In this document: piece by piece, positions 16,267 to 25,512 of the stretch
How the letters are laid out: every line of letters starts with the position of its first letter
Numbering within the stretch: position 1 is the stretch's first letter
Source: Cytophaga hutchinsonii ATCC 33406
Lineage (GTDB): Bacteria > Bacteroidota > Bacteroidia > Cytophagales > Cytophagaceae
DNA: 64,000 nucleotides
Assembly: GCF_000014145.1 (NCBI RefSeq)
Contig: NC_008255.1
Span: forward strand, 4,170,001 to 4,234,000
Reading direction: 5' to 3'
Notes under the pieces: model-generated
Database searches by the model: none
What the model was told of the DNA's origin: nothing
What the model saw: only the letters and a program-made list of their open reading frames with translations
Program-made: the position numbers and the translations under genes

Positions 16267-16704
16267 TTATGCGCAGGCAATTTTATTGACGCGGCCTTCG
16301 TGTCTGCCGCCTTCAAATGCTGTTTCTACAAACATTTTTACACAGGCAATTGCTTCTTCAATGGGAATAAAGCGTGCCGGAAGGCACAATACGTTTGCGT
16401 TGTTATGCTGGCGTGTAAGCATTGCTATTTCAGGAGTCCAGCATAAGCCTGCACGTATGTGCTGATGTTTGTTTGCTGTCATGCAAACGCCGTTACCACT
16501 TCCGCAGATCAGGATTCCAAACGTTGCTTTTCCGGTTTCAACAGCTTCTGCTACCGGATGAGAGAAATCAGGATAATCTACAGACGCTTCAGAGAATGGT
16601 CCGCAGTCGATCGTTTTATGACCCTGAGTCTCTAAGTATGCAATGATTTCTTTTTTATAGGTGTAACCGGCATGGTCACCACCTAATGCGATTGTATACG
16701 CCAT
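16267..16704 (-). CDS. rpiB: Ribose-5-phosphate isomerase B
   Basis: RpiB interconverts ribose 5-phosphate and ribulose 5-phosphate in the pentose phosphate pathway. The 145-residue product shows the LacAB/RpiB signature: GGDHAGYTYKKEI near the N-terminus, the phosphate-binding GSGNG loop with the preceding Cys (ILICGSGNGVCMTANK), and HNNANVLCLPAR. Length is standard. It lies 4 bases after tatC, as the third gene of a glyA-tatC-rpiB operon. It converges on the membrane-protein gene across the palindrome. Confidence 0.95.
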   Translation of the reverse strand: MAYTIALGGDHAGYTYKKEIIAYLETQGHKTIDCGPFSEASVDYPDFSHPVAEAVETGKATFGILICGSGNGVCMTANKHQHIRAGLCWTPEIAMLTRQHNNANVLCLPARFIPIEEAIACVKMFVETAFEGGRHEGRVNKIACA

Positions 16705-16708
16705 AATT

Positions 16709-17512
16709 TTATTCCGCTTCTTTTAATTTTCTTTTATAAACAACAGCGCTTACAAATATGCTTATCTCATAAAGCATATACATAGGCACCAGCATTAATA
16801 GCTGGCTTAATACATCCGGTGATGGTGTAAGGATAGCTGAAATAACAGCCATCACAACAATAGCATGTCTTCTGTATTGTTTCATATACATAGGCGTCAT
16901 GATACCCATTAATGAAAGGAAATAAACAACTACCGGTAACTGGAAAATAACCCCGCCTCCTAAGGCCATCATACATAAGGTGGAAATGTATGACGTAACA
17001 TCGAAGCTGTTTTCGATAGAAGGATCTAATTTATAATTAGCAAGGAAATCAATTGCCAGCGGCGAAATGATGTAGTAACCGAATAAAATTCCGATGAAGA
17101 ACAATATGGAAACACCCAGCACAACGCCGCGCACATTCTTGCGCTCATTTGGGTGTAACGCAGGAGCAATGAATTGCCACAGTTGATAGGCAATATAAGG
17201 GAATGCTACGATCGCGCCTGTAATTAAGGATGCCAGCAGGTGCATGGTAAACTGTCCTGTCATGGTGCGGCTCATTAATGTAAAATTCATTTCACCGATA
17301 CAATAATTAAAATATTTGCAAAGTATGGTAAAGGTTGGAAAATCAGGTCTTGACGGAGCCATTAAGATATCATGAAAGATAATATCCATATTAAAAAAAG
17401 CGATGATGGTTAAAACCATCACCGCTAATATTGCTTTTATTAAATGTTTCCTTAATTCCTCGAGATGGTCCAGGAAGGACATTTCTTTTTTTTCTTCTGT
17501 AGTATCGCTCAC
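16709..17512 (-). CDS. tatC: Twin-arginine translocase subunit TatC
   Basis: TatC is the substrate receptor of the Tat pathway, which exports folded proteins across the inner membrane. The 267-residue protein has six predicted helices and the family landmarks: an N-terminal EMSFLDHLEELRKHLI segment with the key Glu/His/Leu/Glu-Leu-Arg motif, the conserved FPYIAYQLWQFIAPALHPNERK loop region, and the final LTPSPDVLSQLLM helix. It is 12 bases downstream of glyA and 4 bases upstream of rpiB. No tatA or tatB is present in this window. A predicted Tat substrate (25513-26382) is encoded some 8 kb away. Confidence 0.95.
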   Translation of the reverse strand: MSDTTEEKKEMSFLDHLEELRKHLIKAILAVMVLTIIAFFNMDIIFHDILMAPSRPDFPTFTILCKYFNYCIGEMNFTLMSRTMTGQFTMHLLASLITGAIVAFPYIAYQLWQFIAPALHPNERKNVRGVVLGVSILFFIGILFGYYIISPLAIDFLANYKLDPSIENSFDVTSYISTLCMMALGGGVIFQLPVVVYFLSLMGIMTPMYMKQYRRHAIVVMAVISAILTPSPDVLSQLLMLVPMYMLYEISIFVSAVVYKRKLKEAE

Positions 17513-17524
17513 CGGATTCGGGAA

Positions 17525-18820
17525 TTAAATATATAATGGATATTGTGCCATCCAGTTGTTTACGTCTTTACGTACAGTTTCAATTACAGAATCTTTAGTC
17601 TGGTTCATTAAAACGGTATCGATCATTTCAACAATACGGATCATGTCATCACCAACCATACCACGGCTTGTAATAGCAGCTGTACCTACACGCATACCTG
17701 AAGTAACAAACGGAGATTTGTCGTCAAACGGAACCATGTTTTTGTTGATCGTAATATCTGCGCGGATCAGCGCGTTTTCAGCTTCTTTACCGGTTAAGTT
17801 TTTACTTCTAAGGTCGATCAGCATTAAGTGATTGTCTGTACCACCGGAAATGATATCGTATCCTTTTTTCAAAAATGCTTCAGCCATGATCTGTGCATTC
17901 TTTTGAATTTGTTTTGCATACTGTAAGTAATCCGTAGATAATGCTTCCTGGAAAGCTACCGCTTTAGCAGCAATAACGTGCTCTAACGGACCGCCTTGTG
18001 TACCCGGGAAAACGCCCATGTCTAATACATTAGACATCATACGTGTTTCACCTTTTGGTGTTTTTAAACCGAATGGGTTTTCAAAATCTTTACCCATCAT
18101 GATCACACCACCACGCGGACCTCTCAATGTTTTATGCGTTGTTGTAGAAACAATGTGGCAATGCGGGATCGGGTCGTTCAATAAACCTTTTGCAATCAAA
18201 CCGGCCGGGTGAGAAATATCTGCTAATAAGATAGCTCCAACGCTGTCTGCTATTTTGCGGAAGCGTGCATAATCCCAGTCACGTGAGTAGGCTGAAGCTC
18301 CGCAGATGATCATTTTAGGTTTTACTTTTAAAGCCGTTGCTTCAACAATATCCATGTTAATCAGACCGGATTCTTTTTCTACACCATAGAAATGTGCCTT
18401 GAAATATTTACCCGACATATTTACCGGTGAACCATGTGAAAGGTGACCACCGTGCGAAAGATCAAAACCTAAAATAGAATCTCCCGGATTCAGACACGCA
18501 ATCATGATCGCAGCGTTTGCCTGTGCACCGGAGTGTGGCTGAACGTTTGCCCATTCAGCACCGAATAATTTTTTCAAACGATCAATAGCAATCTGCTCAA
18601 CCTGATCAACAACCTGGCAACCTCCGTAATAACGCTTGCCCGGAAGGCCTTCAGCATATTTATTGGTAAGTACACTTCCCATTGCTTCCATCACTTGTTT
18701 TGAAGTGAAATTTTCTGAAGCAATTAATTCGATGCCTTCTTCCTGACGGTGAGCCTCTTTAGAGATTAAATCAAAAATTTGAGTATCTCTTGCTGTTGTG
18801 CGAATAGGTGCAGTAATCAT
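17525..18820 (-). CDS. glyA: Serine hydroxymethyltransferase
   Basis: GlyA is the PLP enzyme that converts serine and tetrahydrofolate to glycine and 5,10-methylene-THF, the main one-carbon source. The 431-residue product has the expected landmarks: [16 protein letters not shown], the [16 protein letters not shown] segment, the PLP-lysine stretch [16 protein letters not shown] and [11 protein letters not shown]. Length is typical. It is the first gene of the glyA-tatC-rpiB operon, and a promoter of the Bacteroidota type lies upstream (18846-18876), predicting a leader of about 20 bases. Confidence 0.97.
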   Translation of the reverse strand: MITAPIRTTARDTQIFDLISKEAHRQEEGIELIASENFTSKQVMEAMGSVLTNKYAEGLPGKRYYGGCQVVDQVEQIAIDRLKKLFGAEWANVQPHSGAQANAAIMIACLNPGDSILGFDLSHGGHLSHGSPVNMSGKYFKAHFYGVEKESGLINMDIVEATALKVKPKMIICGASAYSRDWDYARFRKIADSVGAILLADISHPAGLIAKGLLNDPIPHCHIVSTTTHKTLRGPRGGVIMMGKDFENPFGLKTPKGETRMMSNVLDMGVFPGTQGGPLEHVIAAKAVAFQEALSTDYLQYAKQIQKNAQIMAEAFLKKGYDIISGGTDNHLMLIDLRSKNLTGKEAENALIRADITINKNMVPFDDKSPFVTSGMRVGTAAITSRGMVGDDMIRIVEMIDTVLMNQTKDSVIETVRKDVNNWMAQYPLYI

Positions 18821-18845
18821 ATGTTTGATTGGTGATTTTAGGCCT

Positions 18846-18876
18846 CAAAATTACGGCTTTTCGGGGAGCATAAAAA
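18846..18876 (-). promoter_or_regulatory. Putative promoter for glyA
   Basis: On the minus strand TTTT (18873-18876) is followed after 19 bases by TAATTTTG (18846-18853), a full match to the -7 TAnnTTTG box with one mismatch at the -33 element. The start codon is at 18820. Confidence 0.55.
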
Positions 18877-19042
18877 GGAAAGATTCAATAAATCGACATT
18901 ACTTTTAAATATCACGGGAACAGCATGTATGTTTGTGAATGTATACGTATGAAATTGGTGCACATGAATATTTTAATGGAAGTATAATATTCTATTAATC
19001 AAAGCCATATCATTAATTTCAGGAATTCTGTATATTTGAATT

Positions 19043-19720
19043 ATGAAAAAGAGGCTTCTTTCAATTCTTTTGTTAATACTTGTTTTCTCGTATTCTGCCT
19101 ATGCGCAACGGGTAGAAGATATTTTCTCAAATTCAGATTATACCGTCACCTGGTTCGGGATCGATTATTCCCATTCAAAAGTGATCGGTTATGTAAGCAC
19201 ATTTGGCGGCAATACACCGATTACAGCCACCGATTTGAGGGACAAATACTATCCTTCCTGGAATCACCTTATTCTGGACGAACCGGACAAATATGATGTT
19301 GCTTCGATGATCCGGAGAAAATCTGTTGCTGTAGACCTGAACCCGATAAAACAGGCTAATGCAGCCACACCGGTTGATTCTGTAGAAGCAGCCGTTACGC
19401 CGTATTACATGTTAGCAGACATACAGTCTTTTGTGTCTTTGTACGATACCAAAGACCGCGCGGGTATTGGTTTGGTTTTTATTGCTGAAAGCATGAATAG
19501 GCTGAAGAAAGAAGCCATCTATCATGTAGTATTTTTCAATATTGAAACGAAAGAAGTGCTGCTTCAGGAACGCATGCGCGGCGCACCTTTTGGTGCAGGT
19601 ATCAGAAATTATTGGGCAGGCTCTTACGGAAATGTTATGTCGCAGATCCGGGATGAGCAGTATAAAAAATGGAAGAGCAAATATGCAGTAAAAGCCACGA
19701 GCCAGAAGCCAACGTGGTAA
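19043..19720 (+). CDS. Secreted protein of unknown function
   Basis: This 225-residue protein starts with a signal peptide (MKKRLLSILLLILVFSYSAY, cleavage near YAQ). The mature part has no motif I recognise; it is a soluble alpha/beta protein with a long central region of TVTWFGIDYSHSKVIG and the later segment GAGIRNYWAGSYGNVMSQIR. No lipobox is present. It is a single gene with a TATATTTG box (19031-19038) very close to the start codon, which if real would give an almost leaderless transcript. It converges on the ABC protein gene, with 41 bases between stops. Confidence 0.7.
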   Translation: MKKRLLSILLLILVFSYSAYAQRVEDIFSNSDYTVTWFGIDYSHSKVIGYVSTFGGNTPITATDLRDKYYPSWNHLILDEPDKYDVASMIRRKSVAVDLNPIKQANAATPVDSVEAAVTPYYMLADIQSFVSLYDTKDRAGIGLVFIAESMNRLKKEAIYHVVFFNIETKEVLLQERMRGAPFGAGIRNYWAGSYGNVMSQIRDEQYKKWKSKYAVKATSQKPTW

Positions 19721-19761
19721 AATTGACCTCATGGCTTAGCCATGGATATGGTTGTGGTGTC

Positions 19762-21267
19762 TTAGTTTTCTTTCACCCGTCCGTTTTCAAGCATTAAGAC
19801 ATGATCAATACACGACGGCATATCGCTGGCATAGTGTGAAACATAGATCAATGTTTTTTCAATGTGATTGCAGACTGTATCAACCAATGAAGTAAAACGC
19901 TGGGTCTGTTCTTTATCCAGGCCCTGACAAGGTTCATCTAAAATCAGCACCGGTGGGTTTTTTACCAGAGCACGTGCAAGCAACAGCAAACGCTGCTGTC
20001 CTAACGATGTTTTATAAAAAGCTCTTTGTTTCAGGTGAATCACATCCAGCGCTTCCATCCAGTACGTAACCGTCTTTTGCTGCATAGCCGTTAGGCGCGT
20101 GGAAGAACCAACCTGGTCGTTTACACCTGAACTAACAATTTCAAAACAAGTGGTTTTATCCTGTGAAAACCCGCCCAGCGAATAATCGTTTTTAGCTAAT
20201 GCCTGCGATTGAATGTAGCTGCTGCCACGCAACACGTGGTTATGCATTTCCGGAGAAACATAACCGATCTTTTTTTTGATCTCCCAGATGCTTTCACCAT
20301 TTCCGCGTTTTTGATCAAAAAGAAATACATCATTCAGGTATACCTGCGGGTTATCTGCATTGATCAGACTCAGCAAGGTTGATTTACCCGAACCATTATG
20401 CCCAAGTAAGGCCCAATGCTCACCGCGTTTTACTGTCCACGAAATGTCATCGAGTATTTTTTTATTACCAAAAGAAACGTTCACGTGATTCATGTGTACC
20501 GCAACTTCAAACGGCGGAAATGCAGAGACAGAAATTTCTTTTAAATCTTCCCAGTTAACAGATCCGTTTTGTTGCTGTTGCATTTCTTCTATAATGCCAG
20601 GCGCATCTTTTGTTTGCGCACAAAGCGTTCCGGCTCTCATTAAAAAAATCTGATCGGCACATGCCGGAATTTCATCCGGTGTAGTAATGAGGATAACGGT
20701 AATTTTTTGTTCTTTAATCTTTTCCAGCAACTGATGCAGCTCACCGCGTGTTGCAGTATCCAGGCCTATAAATGGCTGGTCAAGAATTAATACATCCGGT
20801 TTTGTAAGCAGTGCCAGCGCAAGCTGCAGACGCTTGCCTTCTCCGTTTGACAGCTCAATAACAGGCTGCTGCAGTTTTTCAGATAAGTTTAATTGAGTAA
20901 CAACTCTTTGCAGATCAGTTGCCGCAGATTTTTCTTTTAACAGAATATCGTTTACCGTAGGGAAGTTGCCGCTGTAATTACGGTCGTAACGCTGACCAAA
21001 ATACGACTTTGTTTCGAATGCATACCTGAAATCATGCTGCTGCTGTACAATGGTTTTTTTTAAGTCAGGTGAAGAAAAATGTATCTCACCGGAAGACGCT
21101 TTCCAATGCCCGGCAAGTATTTTTGCAAGACTTGTTTTGCCGCTTCCGGAAGCACCTGTCAGAACAATACATTCCCCCGTATTGATAGAAAAGGAAATGT
21201 TGTTTAAGATATTTTCTGATTCGATGGAAAGAGAAAGGTTTTGTGCGTGTATGATGGGAGAGGGCAT
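19762..21267 (-). CDS. ABC ATPase with two nucleotide-binding domains (ModF/YlmA-like)
   Basis: This 501-residue cytoplasmic protein has two ABC domains in tandem. Domain 1 has Walker A GASGSGKT (38-45), an ABC signature altered to LSNGEGKR and Walker B LILDQPFIGLD, with Gln in place of the catalytic Glu of DEP. Domain 2 has Walker A GHNGSGKS at about 290, signature TSLGQQRL and a full Walker B LILDEPCQGLD. There is no membrane domain. The layout is like ModF/PhrA-type twin ATPases. The altered residues in domain 1 suggest one site binds but does not hydrolyse ATP well, which is inferred. No transporter partner is adjacent. Confidence 0.85.
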   Translation of the reverse strand: MPSPIIHAQNLSLSIESENILNNISFSINTGECIVLTGASGSGKTSLAKILAGHWKASSGEIHFSSPDLKKTIVQQQHDFRYAFETKSYFGQRYDRNYSGNFPTVNDILLKEKSAATDLQRVVTQLNLSEKLQQPVIELSNGEGKRLQLALALLTKPDVLILDQPFIGLDTATRGELHQLLEKIKEQKITVILITTPDEIPACADQIFLMRAGTLCAQTKDAPGIIEEMQQQQNGSVNWEDLKEISVSAFPPFEVAVHMNHVNVSFGNKKILDDISWTVKRGEHWALLGHNGSGKSTLLSLINADNPQVYLNDVFLFDQKRGNGESIWEIKKKIGYVSPEMHNHVLRGSSYIQSQALAKNDYSLGGFSQDKTTCFEIVSSGVNDQVGSSTRLTAMQQKTVTYWMEALDVIHLKQRAFYKTSLGQQRLLLLARALVKNPPVLILDEPCQGLDKEQTQRFTSLVDTVCNHIEKTLIYVSHYASDMPSCIDHVLMLENGRVKEN

Positions 21268-21457
21268 TGGAGCTTGTAATATATTAACTATTACTTTTCC
21301 CGGGACGGCACCCGGTTTTATTATGGCATGCTTTCAGCATTTTCGCATGGCTGTGACACACAGAGATTCTTAACTTTCAATAGCAGATTCCGGTGTGTGT
21401 GCCGCAGGCTATGGGTGAATGTTTGGAATTTGCATTTTGAATTGTGGAATTTGTCAG

Positions 21458-22402
21458 CTAGTCTTCCATCAGCACATCAATCAGCTCAATCACCGCTTTG
21501 CTCATGCTGTTGTTGTTATCAAGCAATGGATTTATTTCGGTAAATTCCCATAAACGGATATTCTTCAAACGTTTTAAGGTATCGACAACCTGCTTCGCTT
21601 CAGGCAAGAGCAGCCCGTTATACACAGGTGTACCCGTACCGGTAGAAACACTTGTGTCAAGCACATCAACATCGAAAGAAACATACACCGCATCGTAATC
21701 CGCAAAATAGGTTACTGCCTGATCCAGGATATAGGTTAAACCTTTTGCTTTTACATCATACGGGCTGTAATGATTTAATTTATAATCACGGATCAAATGA
21801 TATTCCTGAATTTCGAAATCGCGCAGACCAATAAAGAAAATATCTTCCGGACCAATCTTTGGTGTAAGGCGGCTTGCTCCGCAATGTTTCAATTCTTCCC
21901 AGAAAGGTTTCAAGCCCGCATCAATCGTACTTCTGGAAAGTTCAATATTATCATACCCCATAGATGCTGATAGCGACATGCCGTGTAAATTACCGGAAGG
22001 GGTAGTATAAGGTGTATGCAGATCGGCATGTGCGTCTACCCAAATCACGCCTAACTTTTTATCTGCACCGATTGCTTCACGGATACCGGCCATAATACCA
22101 ATAGCGTTACTATGGTCACCACTGATAACCAACGGATATTGTTTTTTTACGATCGCAGAAATTTCTTTCGCTGTATTGTTATTTAATTCAGACAAGAGTT
22201 TTGCATATTTTCCCTGTACATACGGGCCTGTTTCGCCTCTTTTTTCAGGAAAACTTGAAAGTGTTTTTTTAGAAAATTGTTTTAATACTGGTTGAGCTCT
22301 TTCTGCATCTGCTACCAACAGCGCATCCACGGCAAGTGAAGTGCCCATGCGCTGCGCGCCAATATCAGAAGGAACAGAAACAAGTATGTCCGGCTTTTTC
22401 AT
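21458..22402 (-). CDS. Arginase/ureohydrolase family enzyme
   Basis: This 314-residue enzyme belongs to the arginase-agmatinase superfamily, which hydrolyses guanidino compounds to urea with two Mn ions. All metal-binding motifs are present: SGDHSNAIG, WVDAHADLHTP and SFDVDVLD. The segment TPSGNLHGMSLS and the STGTGTPVYNG loop match arginase more than agmatinase or formimidoylglutamase. It ends near residue 314 without an obvious extension. It is a single gene, divergent from the META lipoprotein gene. Arginine breakdown is the likely role. Confidence 0.87.
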   Translation of the reverse strand: MKKPDILVSVPSDIGAQRMGTSLAVDALLVADAERAQPVLKQFSKKTLSSFPEKRGETGPYVQGKYAKLLSELNNNTAKEISAIVKKQYPLVISGDHSNAIGIMAGIREAIGADKKLGVIWVDAHADLHTPYTTPSGNLHGMSLSASMGYDNIELSRSTIDAGLKPFWEELKHCGASRLTPKIGPEDIFFIGLRDFEIQEYHLIRDYKLNHYSPYDVKAKGLTYILDQAVTYFADYDAVYVSFDVDVLDTSVSTGTGTPVYNGLLLPEAKQVVDTLKRLKNIRLWEFTEINPLLDNNNSMSKAVIELIDVLMED

Positions 22403-22479
22403 AAACGTATTACGATTAATTCTATTTGTAATGATACGAAAACCTTTCTACATTGGTCATACAATCAACAAAACTTGTT

Positions 22480-23355
22480 ATGAGAAAATCGGTATTCATT
22501 GGATTTTTATGCAGTATTATTTTGATAGCCAGTTGTACCAGCCAGAAAAAGAAATTGGCAAAGATGCATACAGAGGATACAATTGTTAAAGCTCAACTGA
22601 TACAGCATACAAAGGAAAGTCTGTTAAGTCCATATCAACATGTTAATTTTCAATTGGATTTAACAAAAAACAAAACTGCGTTTTACGGGTACAATACCGG
22701 CAGCAAATGGGAGTTGTGGGTAAAAACAGACAGTACCATTACCTTTAAATACGATGGAGAAGAAATGGTTTTTTCATCTGCAAAGACAACCGAAGCCCAG
22801 GATAACCCGGTTGTCAAATATCATTCGAAAACAATTGTATCCAATCCTTCTCAACCAGGATTAAAAAAATCAATCACCGTTATGATACGGGATGAAAAAT
22901 ACCTGGATGAAATACAAGGTACGTATGTGCCACTAAGTGTACGCATAGAAGTAGAAGACCATACCAACAAGACAACAGTAATTTATGCAGGCGGCGGTTT
23001 TTATGTAGTCAATCCAATCATCCATGATATATGGGTATTAGACAGTATGAGTAATGTAAAAGTATCTGCTGAAAATTTTCCGCTGGGCGCACCCAGGCTG
23101 GAATTTCATTTAGATGGCGGAAAGATTTATGGTTTTAGTGGGTGTAATGAAATTACCGCTACATTTTATACCATTCAAAATCAGATACAGTTAAACAGCG
23201 AAATTTCTACCCTTAAAAGCTGTGTGCATGTACCGCTGGAGCCTCTATTTATGGGTGCTTTGGCAAACAAACGGTATTACTATAGTTTTGAAGAAAGACG
23301 TTTGAAGTTAAAACATCGCGATGGATCAATACTGAGCTTTAAAAAAGTAGATTAG
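22480..23355 (+). CDS. Lipoprotein with META (HslJ-like) domain
   Basis: This 291-residue lipoprotein has a lipobox IASC (Cys19) after a typical signal sequence. Residues about 185-291 form a META domain: HDIWVLDSMSN, then PRLEFHLDGGKIYGFSGCNE, then EISTLKSC. The central GxSGCN and the later Cys are the family's key residues, as in E. coli HslJ. Residues 20-180 are a separate beta-rich region of no known type. I chose the ATG at 22480 over an upstream TTG at 22453, because it gives a standard lipoprotein signal. A bidirectional terminator follows. The role is likely in the envelope, perhaps stress linked. Confidence 0.82.
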   Translation: MRKSVFIGFLCSIILIASCTSQKKKLAKMHTEDTIVKAQLIQHTKESLLSPYQHVNFQLDLTKNKTAFYGYNTGSKWELWVKTDSTITFKYDGEEMVFSSAKTTEAQDNPVVKYHSKTIVSNPSQPGLKKSITVMIRDEKYLDEIQGTYVPLSVRIEVEDHTNKTTVIYAGGGFYVVNPIIHDIWVLDSMSNVKVSAENFPLGAPRLEFHLDGGKIYGFSGCNEITATFYTIQNQIQLNSEISTLKSCVHVPLEPLFMGALANKRYYYSFEERRLKLKHRDGSILSFKKVD

Positions 23356-23363
23356 AGCAATAT

Positions 23364-23402
23364 AAAAAAACCTCCCGGCAAATTCGCCGGGAGGTTTTTT
23401 TT
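23364..23402. terminator. Bidirectional terminator
   Basis: A perfect stem CCTCCCGGC/GCCGGGAGG with a 6-base loop is flanked by A7 on the left and T8 on the right, so it works for both the plus-strand META gene (stop 23355) and the minus-strand lipoprotein gene (stop 23423). Confidence 0.95.
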
Positions 23403-23422
23403 ATTCGGTTCAACACAATTAA

Positions 23423-24484
23423 TTAATAAGGTATATAAGAACTGGCTGAATAAATGGCCGAATTATCAGAAGCTTTCCGCAAAGAGAAGTCTATTTTATA
23501 CCCGGCGGAGTTACAGCTTCCATCATACGTATAAACAGCATTATCATATCTGTAACCGGCTTCACCACTCCAGTAAAACTTTGTATAACCTAATGCTACA
23601 TATACTGGTTTTGCCGTGTACGACGTATATTCCACTTTACCTTGTTTCAGCACATAAGGTCCATAATAATCAGGTCCGCAATCATACCATTTGAACGGAG
23701 TCGTTACATCACAGATAAATTTTTCATTTTCAGTGTTCAGCCCGATCTCACTTACGTTCGTAAAATTACCGCCTGAGCCATTGTTGAAATAATCAGCAGA
23801 AGCAAAGCTTGTATCACCCTCAAGTTTAAATGTAATACCGGTTTCAGTACCAGGTGTATTCTGGAAAGTACGTTTACGGAAAATTTTCCACGAACGTGTA
23901 AATGCAACTGCTGTATTTGTACCTGTGGTATCAAAGGTTAAGGTCATATCGCCACGCACTTTGTGAATCACCTCGGCATTTGGTGTATTGGTGAACAGGG
24001 TGATCAGCGAACCGCCGCTTGCGTTGGTGATGTAGGCAGTACCGTTGTAGATTACAGATTGATTTGAATTTGTGTACAACACTTTATAATTGGTAAAAAC
24101 TACTTTAAGTTTTGCATTCTGATCCGAAAAAGTAGTGCCGCTTATAAGTGTAACATCAATAGAACCGCTTATTACACGGTACGGATTGCAATTGGAACCA
24201 CTTTGCGAATAATCAATGGTAAAATTTTTCTTGTCGAATGTTACTTTACCGCAAGGCAATACGGTTCCTGAAGTTCGGAGAGAAGAGGTAGATGCATTCT
24301 CATATTCAGTTGAATTGTAGACGGTCTCTATATCATCATAGGCACGCTGCATTTCGCTTCTGGCAGAAGCATCATCTGCTTTTGTTTTTTGCTGGTAAAC
24401 AGGTTTTTCTTCTTCTGTTTTTTTGCAGCTAAAAATCAATAGGGGAAAGGATGCCAGTAAAATGGAATAAATGATTTTTTTCAT
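23423..24484 (-). CDS. Lipoprotein of unknown function
   Basis: This 353-residue protein carries a lipoprotein signal (MKKIIYSILLASFPLLIFSC, Cys20) followed by a Lys/Glu-rich linker (KKTEEEKPVYQQKTKADD). The rest is a large Ser/Thr/Gly/Tyr-rich beta-strand domain with about six cysteines, such as PCGKVTFDKKNF, FICDVTTPFKWYDCGPDYYG and YTYDGSCNSAGYKIDF. No family is recognised. It is likely outer-membrane anchored and perhaps surface exposed. It shares the terminator at 23364-23402 with the META lipoprotein. Its promoter was not identified. Confidence 0.7.
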   Translation of the reverse strand: MKKIIYSILLASFPLLIFSCKKTEEEKPVYQQKTKADDASARSEMQRAYDDIETVYNSTEYENASTSSLRTSGTVLPCGKVTFDKKNFTIDYSQSGSNCNPYRVISGSIDVTLISGTTFSDQNAKLKVVFTNYKVLYTNSNQSVIYNGTAYITNASGGSLITLFTNTPNAEVIHKVRGDMTLTFDTTGTNTAVAFTRSWKIFRKRTFQNTPGTETGITFKLEGDTSFASADYFNNGSGGNFTNVSEIGLNTENEKFICDVTTPFKWYDCGPDYYGPYVLKQGKVEYTSYTAKPVYVALGYTKFYWSGEAGYRYDNAVYTYDGSCNSAGYKIDFSLRKASDNSAIYSASSYIPY

Positions 24485-24719
24485 ACTATCTCTGATATCG
24501 GTTATGTTTACGGATGTTCAATAAATATGCCAGTAATCATATAACAAGCCCTATAAAAACAACAGCCTTCTTTTAAACGTATTGGAAAATAATTAGTTAT
24601 AAATTCGAAAATTTGAATAAAATCTACGCTGTTAGTAATTTAAAGGGTTTTAGTTTAAATACTGAATTAATTAAACCAATTAGATGTTATAACATCAAAT
24701 GCAAAGTAGCGTTGAAACT

Positions 24720-25448
24720 ATGAATAACATAAAATTCTATATCATTCTGCTGGCAATACTTTTTACAGGTTCAGGAAGTACGTGTGTTCAGAAACAAAAG
24801 GACTCAGAAAAAATGAAACTGCTCTATGTATACGATCCGTTATGTGGTTGGTGCTACGGGTTTGGGCCGGTAGTTGAAAAGATTGAAAAAAATTATAAGG
24901 GTACAGTTGACGTAGAGATAATCAGCGGAGGAATGGTCATGGGAAATAGAATAGCACCGATAGGAAATATGTCGGAATATATTCTGGATGCTATTCCAAG
25001 GTTACAGCGTATGACAGGCATTGAGTTTGGCCAACCCTATATTACTTTATTAAAAGAAGGCTCCTATGTGACATCTTCTGAAAAACCATCGATTGCATTG
25101 TGTGTGTATAAATCATTTACAGCGGAACGTGCGGTAGAATATGGCCATGCGATACAGACATCTTTTTACAAAGAAGGAAAAGATCTGAATCAGGATGTGT
25201 TGTATGCAGATCTTGCAACGTCTTATGGCATCGATCGCGCAGCATTTTTGAAACGCATGAAAGATTCGGTTTACTTCAATCAGGCACATGAAGAATTTAA
25301 ACGTGCTGCAGCTCTTGGTGTGACTGGTTTTCCCACCTTGCTGCTTAAACAGGAAAATGGATATACAGCACTTACCGAAGGGTATGCAACGTATGAATCA
25401 ATTGAAAAGCAACTGCAGAAACATGTAAAAGCTGCCGGAACAAAATAA
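24720..25448 (+). CDS. DsbA/FrnE-like thioredoxin-fold protein, exported
   Basis: This 242-residue protein has a hydrophobic N-terminus (KFYIILLAILFTGSGSTC) and a thioredoxin-type active site Cys42-Gly-Trp-Cys45 in YDPLCGWCYGFGPVV. The DsbA-like helical insertion and the later cis-Pro segment GVTGFPTLLLK (about 205-215) are present. The CxxC with W in the middle and the C-terminal helix layout match the FrnE/DSBA-like group rather than classical DsbA. I start at the ATG at 24720 because the upstream ATG at 24699 adds polar residues before the signal. A lipobox is not convincing, so it may be periplasmic or membrane tethered. Disulfide exchange is the likely role. Confidence 0.82.
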   Translation: MNNIKFYIILLAILFTGSGSTCVQKQKDSEKMKLLYVYDPLCGWCYGFGPVVEKIEKNYKGTVDVEIISGGMVMGNRIAPIGNMSEYILDAIPRLQRMTGIEFGQPYITLLKEGSYVTSSEKPSIALCVYKSFTAERAVEYGHAIQTSFYKEGKDLNQDVLYADLATSYGIDRAAFLKRMKDSVYFNQAHEEFKRAAALGVTGFPTLLLKQENGYTALTEGYATYESIEKQLQKHVKAAGTK

Positions 25449-25512
25449 CCGAAAGAGAACATTTGCTGTAAAATCAGAAACAGTTCGTTAAAAAATAGAA
25501 CGCATAGAGATT

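Noticed and set aside
19031-19038. TATATTTG as a promoter for the secreted protein at 19043
   Set aside because: The box is only 4 bases from the ATG and has no TTTG partner at the right distance, so I do not list it as a promoter.
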